Assembly: GCA_037481615.1 (NCBI GenBank) | Contig: JBBFLI010000006.1 | Origin: SpSt-501 sp037481615 | GTDB taxonomy: Bacteria > Desulfobacterota > Desulfobacteria > Desulfobacterales > SpSt-501 | Reading direction: 5' to 3' (one strand) | DNA length: 64,000 nt | Part shown: positions 1-11,480 of the stretch, piece after piece | Position numbering within the stretch: position 1 is the stretch's first letter | Layout of the letters: each line of letters begins with the position of its first letter | The notes under the pieces: model-generated | Told to the model about the DNA's origin: nothing | The model's input: only the letters and a program-made list of their open reading frames with translations | Databases searched by the model: none | Program-made: the position numbers and the translations under genes

Positions 1-256
1 CGTATTTCGTCGCGAACAGAAGCGGGACGAGATCCGCCGTGTGGTCCGGGTGGAGGTGGCTGAAGAGAACCGCGGTGAGGTCGTCGATCGCGATTCCCGC
101 CTCGGCGAGCCGGCGCAGCGTGCCCGGCCCCGCATCGAGCAGGAAGAGGCGCCCTCCGGCCTCGGCCAGGAGGGCGCAGGAACTCCGCTCGCGGTCGGGG
201 ACGCAGGTGCCCGAGCCGAGGACGGTCACGGCGAGATCGGTCGGCGCTTCAGGCAT
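1..256 (-). CDS. MBL-fold metallohydrolase, partial (first 85 residues)
   Basis: The gene runs off the left edge; only the N-terminal 85 residues are visible, starting at the ATG complementary to 254-256. The metallo-beta-lactamase fold is shown by GSGT near residue 14, LLDAGPGT near 39-46 and the metal-binding motif HLHPDH at 67-72. The N-terminus (VLGSGTCVP) is most like the RNase Z/beta-CASP-independent hydrolases that cleave RNA or small phosphodiesters. It is not obviously PhnP, which has a different N-terminus with an extra Cys-rich segment. Its start overlaps the stop of the upstream DHH gene by 8 bp, so the two are co-transcribed; a shared role in nucleotide or RNA turnover is inference. 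Confidence 0.8.
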   Translation of the reverse strand, partial: MPEAPTDLAVTVLGSGTCVPDRERSSCALLAEAGGRLFLLDAGPGTLRRLAEAGIAIDDLTAVLFSHLHPDHTADLVPLLFATKY

Positions 257-1292
257 GGACGGAATCCGGGGCCGTCTCGGAGGCGGGGCGGCCGGGGAGG
301 GTCCGCGGCCGGCTGCGGCGCTCGATGCGGGCGATGATCCAGTGGAGCGTCCGGCGCGGGTCCTTCGGGTCGAGGGCGGGGTCCCGGATCTCGGCGAGCG
401 GGATCTCGGCCCGGGCCATGGTGGCGTGGCCGCCCGCCGAGCCGAGGCTTCCGAAGCACGCCTGGGCCAGGAGTCCCGCGCTTCCCCGGACGCCGTCGTT
501 GCGGAAGATGACGACGAGCCGCCGCTCGCAGATTCCCGAGACGATGCTCCAGCTCACGGTGTGGATGCGCATGAAGAAGTCGGCGAGGATCACGCAGACG
601 TCCGGGTTGGAGACCGGTCCCAGATGGGCGAAGATCCGGTTCTTGCGGCGCCGCATGCCCTGCAGGGCGATCTTGAAATACCGGAGATACTCCAGCCTCA
701 GGTCCGCCTGGGCGATCCGGCGGGCGAGCTGGATGTTGGCGCGGCGGAAGAGGTACTGGAAAGCTTGGAGGTCCTCGACCGAAGTCTGGCGCTTGAAGTC
801 GTCGGTGTCGGTCTTGATCGCGTGGTAGAGGGCGGTGGCCAGCCGGCGGGCCGGGGAGATCCCCGCGGCGCGCAGGTACTCGGTGAGGATCGTCGCCGTC
901 GCCCCGTACTGGGGGCGGATGTCGGTGAAGGGGGCGCGCGCCGACGTGTCGGGGTGGTGGTCGATGATCACGTCGGCCGGCAGGGAGGCGAGGATCTCGT
1001 GGTGCGGGGGCTGGGCGTCGACGAGGACGATCTTCTGAAATTCCTCCCGGCGGATCTCCGCAAAGGGGGTGAGCCGCACCCGCAGCAGCCGGATCATGGC
1101 CAGATTGTCGGGCCGGCTGATCTGGTTCAGGTTGGCGATCACCACCCGGCCCGCGCGGCGGCGCAGCAGCCGGGCCACGGCCATCGCCGAGGCGATCGCG
1201 TCCGGGTCCGCCGAGATCACGACCAGCACCGCGTCGGAGGGTTGAAACTGCCGCTGGAACTCGGCCAGCCGCTGGGCTCGCTTGCTGCGCAT
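249..1292 (-). CDS. DHH-family phosphoesterase (NrnA/RecJ-like)
   Basis: 347 residues. The DHH domain shows DPDAIAS at 29-35, VDAQP at 91-95 and the family-defining DHHPDT at 111-116; a DHHA1-like glycine motif (GSAGGH) lies near 284-289. These ligands bind two Mn ions in oligoribonucleases, pAp phosphatases and cyclic-dinucleotide phosphodiesterases. Which of these substrates this protein uses cannot be read from sequence. It lies 62 bp downstream of clpB on the same strand and overlaps the MBL hydrolase gene, so all three may share transcripts. The start ATG is preceded by a GGGGAG element about 11 bp away. Confidence 0.85.
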   Translation of the reverse strand: MRSKRAQRLAEFQRQFQPSDAVLVVISADPDAIASAMAVARLLRRRAGRVVIANLNQISRPDNLAMIRLLRVRLTPFAEIRREEFQKIVLVDAQPPHHEILASLPADVIIDHHPDTSARAPFTDIRPQYGATATILTEYLRAAGISPARRLATALYHAIKTDTDDFKRQTSVEDLQAFQYLFRRANIQLARRIAQADLRLEYLRYFKIALQGMRRRKNRIFAHLGPVSNPDVCVILADFFMRIHTVSWSIVSGICERRLVVIFRNDGVRGSAGLLAQACFGSLGSAGGHATMARAEIPLAEIRDPALDPKDPRRTLHWIIARIERRSRPRTLPGRPASETAPDSVHA

Positions 1293-1308
1293 CGGGTGCC
1301 CGGCTCCC

Positions 1309-1349
1309 CTTCGCCGGCCCCGCCATCATAGCGGCGGCAGCCGGCGAAG
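1309..1349 (-). terminator. Hairpin between clpB and the DHH gene
   Basis: Perfect 10-bp inverted repeat (CTTCGCCGGC at 1309-1318, GCCGGCGAAG at 1340-1349) with additional GCCGCC/GGCGG pairing inside the loop. There is no clear U-tract, so it may be a weak terminator or an mRNA-stabilising 3' structure after clpB rather than a full stop. Confidence 0.4.
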
Positions 1350-1354
1350 ACAAG

Positions 1355-3943
<2,589 letters not shown>

Positions 3944-4008
3944 CCTTCCTCCCCGCCGAAGGGCCCTTTCGGCATTATTGGTCTGAATTTTGCATGGAGA
4001 CTGTAATC

Positions 4009-5109
4009 ATGGATTCCGATCTGTCAAACGCCGGCCATCCCGAGGGGGCTGCGCCGCCGGGGGGCCCGATGTTGCTGCCCGTGGCCTCCGGCAAGGGGGG
4101 GGTGGGGAAATCGTTTCTGGCCGCCAACCTGGCGATCGCTCTCGCCGCCCGCGGTCGGCGCACGATCCTCTGTGATCTCGATTTCGGCGGCTCGAGCCTG
4201 CACCGCTTTCTGGGGCTGCAAAACCGCCACCCGGGGCTTTCCGATTTTCTCTGCGGGCATGCCGAGAGCCTGCAGGCGCTCACCGTCGCCACGCGCTGGG
4301 AGGGCCTGGGCTTCCTGCCCGGGGACGGCTGGACGCCGCTCCTCGCAAATCTCCCCGGCGGAAAGAAGGCCAAGCTCATCCGGCACCTCGGGCGCCTTGC
4401 CGCCGACCTCATCGTCCTCGACCTCGGGGCGGGATCCTCCCTCAACACCCTCGACTTCTTCGGCCTGAACCCGGCCGGCCTGCTCGTGGCAACCCCCGAT
4501 GCGGTCGCCCTCACGGGGATGCTGGTCTTTCTGAAAAACGCCCTTCACCGGCGAATCGAAAAAAGGCTCTCCGCCCTCGAGGAACCCGCGCTCGCCCGTC
4601 TGCTGCGGGCCGAGCGCGAGCAGCCGTTGGCGACCCAGGCCGCCAGCCTGGAGGAGTTCGCCGACCGGATCGCCGCCCGCTTCCCTCCCGCCGCGGCGGA
4701 GATCCGTTCCGTGTGCGCCTCGCTGAGGCCGCGGGTGGTCCTCAACCGCAGCCGCGGGGAGGGGGAGGCCGAGCGGGTGCGCGCGGCCGAGCAGGCGATG
4801 CGCCACAAGCTGGGGCTGACCCCGGAGATTTGCGGCTGGATCCCCGAGGACCCCGGGGTGGGCGAGGCCCTCCGCCGGGGCAGGGCTTATCTCGATCACG
4901 CGCCCGGGGGAAGGGCGGCGGAAGCCATTCACCGGCTCGCCGCGCGGATCGACCGCGGCGAAGACGCGAGGGGGGCGCAGGCCGAGGATGGGCTTGACCG
5001 CCGCCTCATCCGCATTCCGGAGCGCCCACCCGCCGCCTGCCGGTTCCCGTCGAGACCGGCCTCGCCTTTCGGCCGCGCCCTGCGGATTCTCCGTACGCTT
5101 CGCCCGTAA
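4009..5109 (+). CDS. MinD/ParA-family ATPase
   Basis: 366 residues from the ATG at 4009, chosen because GGAGA lies 8 bp upstream; an in-frame ATG at 3994 lacks a ribosome site. The deviant Walker A GKGGVGKS is at 28-35, followed by the DLDFGGSSLHRFLG segment typical of MinD/FlhG/Soj-like ATPases (switch region after Walker A'). The remainder is about 100 residues longer than MinD, and the Pro/Arg-rich C-terminal tail has no amphipathic membrane-targeting helix that I can recognise. No minC, minE, parB or flagellar gene is adjacent, so its cargo is unknown; a role in positioning or regulating a complex is inferred only from the family. Confidence 0.85.
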   Translation: MDSDLSNAGHPEGAAPPGGPMLLPVASGKGGVGKSFLAANLAIALAARGRRTILCDLDFGGSSLHRFLGLQNRHPGLSDFLCGHAESLQALTVATRWEGLGFLPGDGWTPLLANLPGGKKAKLIRHLGRLAADLIVLDLGAGSSLNTLDFFGLNPAGLLVATPDAVALTGMLVFLKNALHRRIEKRLSALEEPALARLLRAEREQPLATQAASLEEFADRIAARFPPAAAEIRSVCASLRPRVVLNRSRGEGEAERVRAAEQAMRHKLGLTPEICGWIPEDPGVGEALRRGRAYLDHAPGGRAAEAIHRLAARIDRGEDARGAQAEDGLDRRLIRIPERPPAACRFPSRPASPFGRALRILRTLRP

Positions 5110-5191
5110 ACGCCCCCCCCTCGCGGGGTGCCTTTGTCGCCCGGCCGGGGCGCCGCGGGACGCGGCCTGCCGGTCCCTCCAGGCGTCCGCG

Positions 5192-5512
5192 TCAGAGCCG
5201 CCTGCCGCAGAGCGGGCAGTAGAGGTAACCCGCCGGGAAGGATTTCCGGCAGAAACGGCAGAAACTCCCCTCGGGTTCCGCGGACGCCGGTGGGGGAGAG
5301 GCGGCGGGCAGATCCCCGCAGCGGCTGCAGGCGAGGAACTCCTCTCCGGTTTTCACCCGCAGGAGAGGGATGAAGAAAAGGCTCAGGTAATGGTCCAGCC
5401 GCTGCAGGCTCGCCGTCTGCAGTCCACAGCGCGGGCAGCGCCGGGGGCCGGGATCGACCGTCACCCGGCGGGGTTGAATGCCGCCGATGAAGATGAAGAA
5501 CCCCTCCAGCAT
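5192..5512 (-). CDS. Zinc-ribbon protein
   Basis: 106 residues starting at the ATG complementary to 5510-5512; an upstream in-frame extension is poorly protein-like. Four CxxC knuckles are visible: CPRC (26-29), CSRC (62-65), CRFC (85-88) and CPLC (99-102), enough for two zinc sites. The N-terminal FFIFIGGIQPRRVTVD and central LFFIPLLRVKTGEEFLAC match the layout of the small zinc-ribbon proteins that carry a short hydrophobic strand between two knuckles. Function unknown. It is convergent with the MinD-like gene and divergent from the RsbRD-like gene. Confidence 0.7.
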   Translation of the reverse strand: MLEGFFIFIGGIQPRRVTVDPGPRRCPRCGLQTASLQRLDHYLSLFFIPLLRVKTGEEFLACSRCGDLPAASPPPASAEPEGSFCRFCRKSFPAGYLYCPLCGRRL

Positions 5513-5733
5513 GGCCGGCCTCGGGAAACGGTGCGGAGCGTTTCCGCGCCGCGTCGTCGCTGCGAATTTATGAATGATCCCCGAAGCGTCAAGTCGCGGC
5601 TTTAATCTTGACAGGCCCACCAAGCTCGTCTAATAGAAAGCCCTCATTCCCGGCCGCTTCACCGCACTCCGCTTCCCCCGCAACGCCGGCGGGCGCTCGC
5701 CCGTGGACGGAGAGACTGGACTCTGGGGCAACC

Positions 5734-6273
5734 ATGGGAGAGGGGCTGTTCGATCGGATCGCCAAGGACCGCGCCGCCCTGCTGTCCCGCTGGTTCGACG
5801 CCGCCGTTGAAGCTTACGCGCCGGACACCGCCTCCTTTCTGAAAGACCGCAGCGACCCCTTCGCCAACCCCGTCGGCAGCCGCACCCGCCGCGGGCTGGA
5901 AACCCTCTTTGACCAGCTGGTCGGCGGGATGGACCCGGAGGCGGTGAGCCGGGGTCTGGATCCGATCCTGCGGGTCCGCGCCGTCCAGAACCTTTCACCC
6001 GCGCGGGCGGTCGGTTTCGTCTTCGCCCTCAAGCGGATCCTCCTCGAGCGCTTCGAGGGGTCGGCATCCACCGAGGATCGCCGCCAGATCTCCGAGCTCC
6101 ACGAACGCATCGACCGCCTGGCGCTCGCGGCGTTCGACCTCTACATGGCCTGCCGCGAGCAGGTGATGGAACTCAAGGCCAACGAGATGCGCCTGCGGAC
6201 CTTCCGGGCTTTCCAGCGGGCGGGTCTCGTCCGCCCCGAGCACGAGCAACCCTCATCGGAGGCCGAAGAATAG
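5734..6273 (+). CDS. RsbRD N-terminal-domain protein preceding dsrM
   Basis: 179 residues from ATG 5734. The protein is all-helical by composition and resembles the N-terminal sensory domain of RsbRD, without the C-terminal STAS domain that would make it an anti-anti-sigma stressosome component. A stand-alone protein of this family directly upstream of dsrMKJOP is a recurrent arrangement in deltaproteobacterial sulfate reducers, and here it lies 73 bp upstream of dsrM on the same strand. A regulatory or assembly role for the Dsr membrane complex is inference from this linkage. The extreme C-terminus is acidic (SSEAEE). Confidence 0.7.
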   Translation: MGEGLFDRIAKDRAALLSRWFDAAVEAYAPDTASFLKDRSDPFANPVGSRTRRGLETLFDQLVGGMDPEAVSRGLDPILRVRAVQNLSPARAVGFVFALKRILLERFEGSASTEDRRQISELHERIDRLALAAFDLYMACREQVMELKANEMRLRTFRAFQRAGLVRPEHEQPSSEAEE

Positions 6274-6346
6274 TCACGGGATGCCGTTTCGGGCGACCGA
6301 CGCGGGCGGGCGCCCGAAGCACAGACGGATCGAGAGGTGCCGATCG

Positions 6347-7405
6347 ATGAACAAACGCTATCTGTTCGCATTCCTCGTCGTCCTCGTTCTTTTTCTGGTC
6401 GCCGCACTTGGATCCGCCGTCGGCCTGCAATGGCTCTTCGGGGTGGTGATCCCCTATGCGGCCGTGATCGTCTTCGTGGTGGGATTCGCGCGCAAGGTGC
6501 TGAACTGGGCCGCCTCGCCCGTTCCCTTCGCCATTCCCACGACCGGCGGGCAGGGGAGGTCCTTCGACTGGATCCCGCAGGCGAAGATCGACAACCCCTC
6601 GAGCGGCCGGGGCGTCTTCCTGCGCATGCTCTTCGAGGTGCTCACCTTCCGCTCGCTGTTTCGCAACACGCGGATGCGGCTCAAGGAGGAAAAGATCGCC
6701 TACCAGCTGGAGATCTTCCTCTGGGTGGGGGCGCTCGCCTTCCATTACGCTTTTCTGACCGTGTTGCTCCGGCACACCCGGTTTTTCCTCGAGCCCACGC
6801 CCGGCTGCATCCAGGTGCTGGAAACCCTGGACAGCTTCTTCCGGGTCGAGATCCTCTACCCGGGCATCCAGTTCGGGCTGCCCGCCGTCTACCTCTCGGG
6901 CTTCGTGCTGCTCCTGGCCGTGATCTACCTCACGCTGCGCCGCATCCTCATCCCCGCGGTGCGCTACGTGTCGCTCGCCTCCGACTACTTTCCCCTGCTG
7001 CTCATTTTCGGGATCGCGCTGAGCGGCATCCTCATGCGCTATGTGACCAAGGTGGACATCCGCGCCGTCAAGGAGCTCACCCTGGGGCTGGTCACCTTCC
7101 GGCCGACCGTGCCCGAGGGGATCGGCGCCGTCTTCTACATCCACCTCTTTCTGGTGAGCGCCCTGATCGCCTACTTCCCCTACAGCAAGCTGATGCACCT
7201 GGGCGGAATCTTCCTCAGCCCCACGCGAAACCTGCGCGGGGACACGCGCGCCTACCGGCACGTCAACCCCTGGAACTACCCCGTTCCGGTGCACACCTAC
7301 GAGGAATACGAGGAGGAGTTCCGTGAAAAGATGATCGAGGCCGGGCTGCCCGTGGAAAAGGGGCTTGCCGACGCCGCCGAAGAAGCCGCCCAGGAAAAGG
7401 AGTGA
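6347..7405 (+). CDS. dsrM: DsrM, membrane cytochrome b subunit of DsrMKJOP
   Basis: 352 residues; the ATG at 6347 follows GAGAGGTG. DsrM is the NarI-like di-haem cytochrome b subunit of the DsrMKJOP menaquinol-linked complex in the inner membrane, passing electrons towards DsrK and DsrC trisulfide. Two hydrophobic helices occur in the first 50 residues, then a soluble loop, then a NarI-like helical bundle containing paired His residues (FHYAFL, LRHTRFF). First of five tightly packed genes (6 bp to dsrK). Confidence 0.93.
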   Translation: MNKRYLFAFLVVLVLFLVAALGSAVGLQWLFGVVIPYAAVIVFVVGFARKVLNWAASPVPFAIPTTGGQGRSFDWIPQAKIDNPSSGRGVFLRMLFEVLTFRSLFRNTRMRLKEEKIAYQLEIFLWVGALAFHYAFLTVLLRHTRFFLEPTPGCIQVLETLDSFFRVEILYPGIQFGLPAVYLSGFVLLLAVIYLTLRRILIPAVRYVSLASDYFPLLLIFGIALSGILMRYVTKVDIRAVKELTLGLVTFRPTVPEGIGAVFYIHLFLVSALIAYFPYSKLMHLGGIFLSPTRNLRGDTRAYRHVNPWNYPVPVHTYEEYEEEFREKMIEAGLPVEKGLADAAEEAAQEKE

Positions 7406-7411
7406 CCGGAC

Positions 7412-9061
7412 ATGGCCGAAGCGAAACCGACCCCGCAGGACGTGTTGCACCGGATCCAGCACACCCCGCCGCCGAGCGACTGGATGGAGACCCCGGTCGA
7501 GATCCGCAAGGGCATGTATTGCTACGCCGCCAACCCGAAAAGCGTGGCCACCCTCGGGCTGCCCCATCCGCACGCCTGGAACCCGGTCGAGGACGACTGG
7601 CACCTTCCCGAGAACTGGCAGCAGATCATTCACGAGGGGTTCAAGGAACGCCTGGAGCGGTTCCGCTCCTTCAAGGTGTTCATGGACATCTGCGTGCGCT
7701 GCGGCGCCTGCGCCGACAAGTGCCATTACTTCATCGGCACCGGCGACCCCAAGAACATGCCGGTGCTGCGCGCGGAGCTGCTGCGTTCCGTCTACCGCAA
7801 CGATTTCAGCCGCATGGGCCGCATCCTCGGCAAGCTGAACGGCGCCCGGCCCATGACCTTCGATGTGCTGCGCGAGTGGTGGTACTACCTCTTCCAATGC
7901 TCGGAATGCCGCCGCTGCTCGCTCTTCTGCCCCTACGGCATCGACACCGCCGAGATCACGATCATGGGGCGCGAGCTCTTGAACCTCCTCGGGCTGAACA
8001 TCGACTGGATCGCCACGCCGGTCGCCAACTGCTACATGAACGGCAACCACCTGGGGATCCAGCCGCACGCCTTCAAGGACATGATCGATTTCTTCGTCGA
8101 CGACATCGAGGAGAAGACCGGCGTGCGCGTCAAGCCGCGCTTCATGGAGAAGGGGGCGGACATCCTCTTCATCACCCCCTCGGGCGACGTTTTCGCCGAC
8201 CCCGGGACCTACACGGCGATGGGCTACCTCATGCTCTTCCACTTTCTGGAGGAGAAATACGGCCTGAAGGTCACCTGGAGCACCTACGCCTCGGAGGGGG
8301 GCAACTTCGGATTCTTCACCTCGCACGAGACCATGAAGCGGCTGAACGCCAAGATGTACGCCGAGGCGAAGCGGCTCAAGGTGAAGTGGATCCTGGGCGG
8401 CGAGTGCGGCCACATGTGGCGCGTGATCCACCAGTACATGGACACGATGAACGGGCCGGCGGACTTTCTCGAGGTCCCCGTCAATCCCATCACCGGGACG
8501 CGCTTCGAGCAGGCGCGCTCGACGAAGATGGTCCACCTCGTCGAGTTCACCGCCGATCTCATCCACCACGGCAAGCTCGATCTCGACCCGCGCCGCAACG
8601 ACTACCTCAAGGTCACCTTCCACGACTCCTGCAACCCCTCGCGCGGCATGGGCTTCTTCGAGGAGCCGCGCTACGTCATCCGCAACGTCTGCAACCACTT
8701 CTACGAGATGCCCGCCAACACGATCCGCGAGCAGACCTTCTGCTGCGGTTCGGGGGCGGGGCTGAACGCCGGCGAAAACATGGAGCTGCGGCTGGCCGGC
8801 GGGCTGCCGCGGGCGAACGCCGTGCAGCACGTGCACCGCAAGTACGGCGTCAACATGCTCGCCTGCATCTGCGCGATCGACCGGGCGGCGCTTCCGGCCC
8901 TGATGGACTACTGGGTGCCCGGGGTCCAGGTGACCGGCGTGCACGAGCTGGTCGCCAACGCGCTCAACCTGCCCGGGCAGAGCGAGCGCACGACCAACCT
9001 GCGCGGGGAGGAGTTCGAGGAACTCATGGCACAGGCGGAGGGCCACACCGATGAAGGATAA
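7412..9061 (+). CDS. dsrK: DsrK, HdrD-like iron-sulfur subunit of DsrMKJOP
   Basis: 549 residues. DsrK is the cytoplasmic catalytic subunit related to heterodisulfide reductase HdrD and acts on the DsrC trisulfide/disulfide. Two ferredoxin clusters are visible near residues 94-104 (CVRCGACADKC; here the final Cys is followed by His, not Pro) and 161-172 (CSECRRCSLFCP). The C-terminal half carries CCG-type Cys motifs (HDSCNPSRG and FCCGSGAG) that hold the special [4Fe-4S] cluster of HdrD/DsrK. The stop codon lies inside dsrJ (11 bp overlap), so translation is coupled. Confidence 0.95.
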   Translation: MAEAKPTPQDVLHRIQHTPPPSDWMETPVEIRKGMYCYAANPKSVATLGLPHPHAWNPVEDDWHLPENWQQIIHEGFKERLERFRSFKVFMDICVRCGACADKCHYFIGTGDPKNMPVLRAELLRSVYRNDFSRMGRILGKLNGARPMTFDVLREWWYYLFQCSECRRCSLFCPYGIDTAEITIMGRELLNLLGLNIDWIATPVANCYMNGNHLGIQPHAFKDMIDFFVDDIEEKTGVRVKPRFMEKGADILFITPSGDVFADPGTYTAMGYLMLFHFLEEKYGLKVTWSTYASEGGNFGFFTSHETMKRLNAKMYAEAKRLKVKWILGGECGHMWRVIHQYMDTMNGPADFLEVPVNPITGTRFEQARSTKMVHLVEFTADLIHHGKLDLDPRRNDYLKVTFHDSCNPSRGMGFFEEPRYVIRNVCNHFYEMPANTIREQTFCCGSGAGLNAGENMELRLAGGLPRANAVQHVHRKYGVNMLACICAIDRAALPALMDYWVPGVQVTGVHELVANALNLPGQSERTTNLRGEEFEELMAQAEGHTDEG

Positions 9062-9440
9062 GCGCTGGATCGTCACCGGGCTCGTCGTGTTTCTCCTGAT
9101 CGTCCTCTTCCCGTTCTGGTACAACCGCGGCCGGGCGGTGCCGCCCCCCGAGGTGAAACTGACGGAGAAGGCAAAGGCTGAAAAGGAGTGCGTCCTCTCG
9201 CGCGACTACATGAGAGCCGAGCACATGCAGATCCTGGACCTCTGGCGCGAGACGGTCGTGCGGGAGGGAAACCGTATCTACACCAACCCGAAGGGCCGCG
9301 AGTTCGTGATGAGCCTCTCCAACACCTGTCTCGACTGCCACTCCAACAAGGCCGAATTCTGCGACAAGTGTCACAACTACGCCTCGGTGCGGCCCTACTG
9401 CTGGGACTGCCACATCGAGAACCCGAAGGAGGCCCGGTAA
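9051..9440 (+). CDS. dsrJ: DsrJ, periplasmic triheme cytochrome c
   Basis: 129 residues with an uncleaved-type N-terminal helix (residues 6-23) and exactly three haem c sites: CLDCH 93-97, CDKCH 104-108 and CWDCH 117-121. Cys47 is the likely equivalent of the Cys that gives one DsrJ haem its unusual His/Cys ligation in characterised homologues. DsrJ is the periplasmic electron relay of the complex. It overlaps dsrK and its stop is directly followed by the dsrO start. Confidence 0.95.
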   Translation: MKDKRWIVTGLVVFLLIVLFPFWYNRGRAVPPPEVKLTEKAKAEKECVLSRDYMRAEHMQILDLWRETVVREGNRIYTNPKGREFVMSLSNTCLDCHSNKAEFCDKCHNYASVRPYCWDCHIENPKEAR

Positions 9441-10223
9441 ATGGACATCCGCAGAAGACGCATCCTGCAACTCCTCGGCCTCTCGGCGGCCGCCCTGACG
9501 GTCAAACCGGTCTACGATGCGCTGGCGGCCGACCCCGGGGCGGCGCAACCCAAGGTCGGCCCCGGCCGCGAGCAGCTCCGCGCCAGGCAGTGGGCCATGG
9601 TGATCGACACCCGCCGCTTCGCCTCGGAGGCCGATGTCGAGCCGCTGATCGAGGCCTGTCATCGCCTCCACAACGTCCCCCGGTTCGACCTCAAGCGCTG
9701 GGAGATCAAGTGGATCTGGGCGACCGAATACAAGCACGCCTTCAGCGGCACTTCCTCGGACCGCTTCCTCGCCGATCAGGTGGAGAAACGGCCCTTTCTC
9801 GTCCTGTGCAACCAGTGCGAAAACCCCCCCTGCGTGCGCGCCTGCCCCACGAAGGCGACCTTCAAGCGCGAGGACGGCATCGTGATGATGGATTTCCACC
9901 GCTGCATCGGCTGCCGCTTCTGCATGGCGGCCTGCCCCTTCGGCGCACGGAGCTTCAACTACACCGATCCGCGGCCCTACCTGAAGCACACGAACAAGCT
10001 CTTCCCCACGCGGATGAAGGGGGTGGTCGAGAAATGCAGCTTCTGCGCCGAGCGGCTCGCCGAAGGCAAGCCGCCGGCCTGCGTCGAGGCGGCGGGCGGG
10101 AAGATCGCCTTCGGCGACCTCTACGACCCCTCCTCCGAGGCCCATCAGTGGATTCGGAAAAACTACACCCTCCGGCGCAAGGTCAACCTGGGAACCGAAC
10201 CCGCCGTCTACTATATCGTGTGA
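9441..10223 (+). CDS. dsrO: DsrO, Tat-exported ferredoxin subunit
   Basis: 260 residues beginning with a twin-arginine signal (RRRRILQLLG, residues 4-13, then a hydrophobic stretch ending at ALAAD). Multiple ferredoxin Cys motifs follow (CNQCENPPC..CP, CIGCRFCMAACP, CSFC), fitting a periplasmic protein with several [4Fe-4S] clusters, related to the electron-transfer subunits of polysulfide/nitrite reductases. It connects DsrJ to the membrane protein DsrP. No gap separates it from dsrJ and 8 bp from dsrP. Confidence 0.95.
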   Translation: MDIRRRRILQLLGLSAAALTVKPVYDALAADPGAAQPKVGPGREQLRARQWAMVIDTRRFASEADVEPLIEACHRLHNVPRFDLKRWEIKWIWATEYKHAFSGTSSDRFLADQVEKRPFLVLCNQCENPPCVRACPTKATFKREDGIVMMDFHRCIGCRFCMAACPFGARSFNYTDPRPYLKHTNKLFPTRMKGVVEKCSFCAERLAEGKPPACVEAAGGKIAFGDLYDPSSEAHQWIRKNYTLRRKVNLGTEPAVYYIV

Positions 10224-10231
10224 GGTGAAAG

Positions 10232-11389
10232 ATGCTCGAGTTCGCCGTCAAGGGATCCAAGCGCTATTACGGGTGGATGATCTTGCTGCTCGGTCTGATC
10301 GGGGTCGGCTTCCTCGTCTACCTGAGGCAACTGGACGTGGGCCTGGGCATCACCGGCATGAACCGGGATGTCTCCTGGGGTTTCTACATCGCCAACTTCA
10401 CCTTCCTCGTCGGGGTCGCGGCGGGGGGGGTGATGGTCGTGCTGCCCTATTACCTGCACGACTACAAGGCTTACGGCAAGGTGACCATCCTGGGCGAGTT
10501 CCTCGCGATCGCCTCCGTCGTGATGTGCATCACCTTCATCCTCGTCGACCTGGGGCAGCCGATGCGCGTCCTGAACGTGCTGCTCTATCCCACGCCGAAC
10601 TCGGTGCTCTTCTGGGATACGATCGTGCTGAACGGTTACCTGCTCCTCAACCTGATCATCGGTTGGAACGTACTCGAGGCCGAACGAAACGGCGTCCACT
10701 ACCAGGGCTGGCTCAAACCGCTGATCTACCTCTCGATCCCCTGGGCGATCAGCATCCACACGGTGACGGCCTACCTCTACTGCGGCCTGCCCGGCCGCGG
10801 GTTCTGGCTGACCGCCATCCTCGCCCCGCGCTTTCTCTCCTCGGCCTTCGCCTCGGGTCCGGCGCTGCTCATCCTGCTGTGCCTCATCATCCGACGGGTG
10901 AGCAACTTCGACCCGGGCTGGAAGCAGATCCAGTCGCTTGCGGTCACGGTCGCCTACGCGATCTGCGTCAATGTCTTCTTCTTCCTCTGCGAGGTTTTCG
11001 TCGCCTTCTACAGCCAGATCCCCGAGCACATGGACCACATCAAGTACCTCTTCGTGGGGCTCCACGGCCACGGGGCCTATGTGCCCTGGATGTGGACGGC
11101 GATGGCGCTCATGGTGCTCGGCATCATCCTGCTCGTCAACCCGGCGACCCGCAAGACCGAGGGCACGCTCATCGTGGGGTGCCTGGCGGTCTTTTTCGGC
11201 TGCTGGATCGACAAAGGGCTGGGGATGATTTCCGGCGGTTTCGTCCCCAACCCGCTCCACGAGGTGAACGAGTACATCCCCACCCCCCTCGAGGGCCTGA
11301 TCACGATCGGGGTCTACGGGCTGGGCTTCTTCGTGTTGACCGTTCTCTACAAGATCGCGATCGGGGTGAAGGAAGAAGTGCGCGCCTGA
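10232..11389 (+). CDS. dsrP: DsrP, NrfD/PsrC-type integral membrane quinone subunit
   Basis: 385 residues, almost entirely membrane-embedded with about ten hydrophobic helices, matching the NrfD/PsrC family. DsrP exchanges electrons between the quinone pool and DsrO at the periplasmic side. ATG at 10232 follows a GAGGTGAAAG ribosome site. It is the last gene of the operon; a strong intrinsic terminator follows 26 bp after the stop. Confidence 0.94.
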   Translation: MLEFAVKGSKRYYGWMILLLGLIGVGFLVYLRQLDVGLGITGMNRDVSWGFYIANFTFLVGVAAGGVMVVLPYYLHDYKAYGKVTILGEFLAIASVVMCITFILVDLGQPMRVLNVLLYPTPNSVLFWDTIVLNGYLLLNLIIGWNVLEAERNGVHYQGWLKPLIYLSIPWAISIHTVTAYLYCGLPGRGFWLTAILAPRFLSSAFASGPALLILLCLIIRRVSNFDPGWKQIQSLAVTVAYAICVNVFFFLCEVFVAFYSQIPEHMDHIKYLFVGLHGHGAYVPWMWTAMALMVLGIILLVNPATRKTEGTLIVGCLAVFFGCWIDKGLGMISGGFVPNPLHEVNEYIPTPLEGLITIGVYGLGFFVLTVLYKIAIGVKEEVRA

Positions 11390-11414
11390 CGCCGGCTGCG
11401 GCGGAGAGGACCCT

Positions 11415-11452
11415 CCAGGGGCTCGGCCGGCGACGGCGAGCCCCTGGTTTTT
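11415..11452 (+). terminator. Intrinsic terminator of the dsrMKJOP operon
   Basis: Perfect 11-bp stem: CCAGGGGCTCG (11415-11425) and CGAGCCCCTGG (11437-11447), 11-nt loop, followed at once by a T run (TTTTTC). It lies between dsrP and aguB and is the clearest rho-independent terminator in the window. Confidence 0.92.
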
Positions 11453-11480
11453 CAGCGCCCCCCGAAAAGGTGCACTCCCG

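Noticed and set aside
1..256. Partial MBL gene as phnP
   Set aside because: The N-terminus is RNase Z-like, lacks the Cys-rich insertion of PhnP and lies 17 kb from the phn operon beside a DHH phosphoesterase.
6173..9124. 983-codon frame antisense to dsrMKJ
   Set aside because: Shadow of dsrM, dsrK and dsrJ, all of which have intact cofactor motifs on the plus strand.
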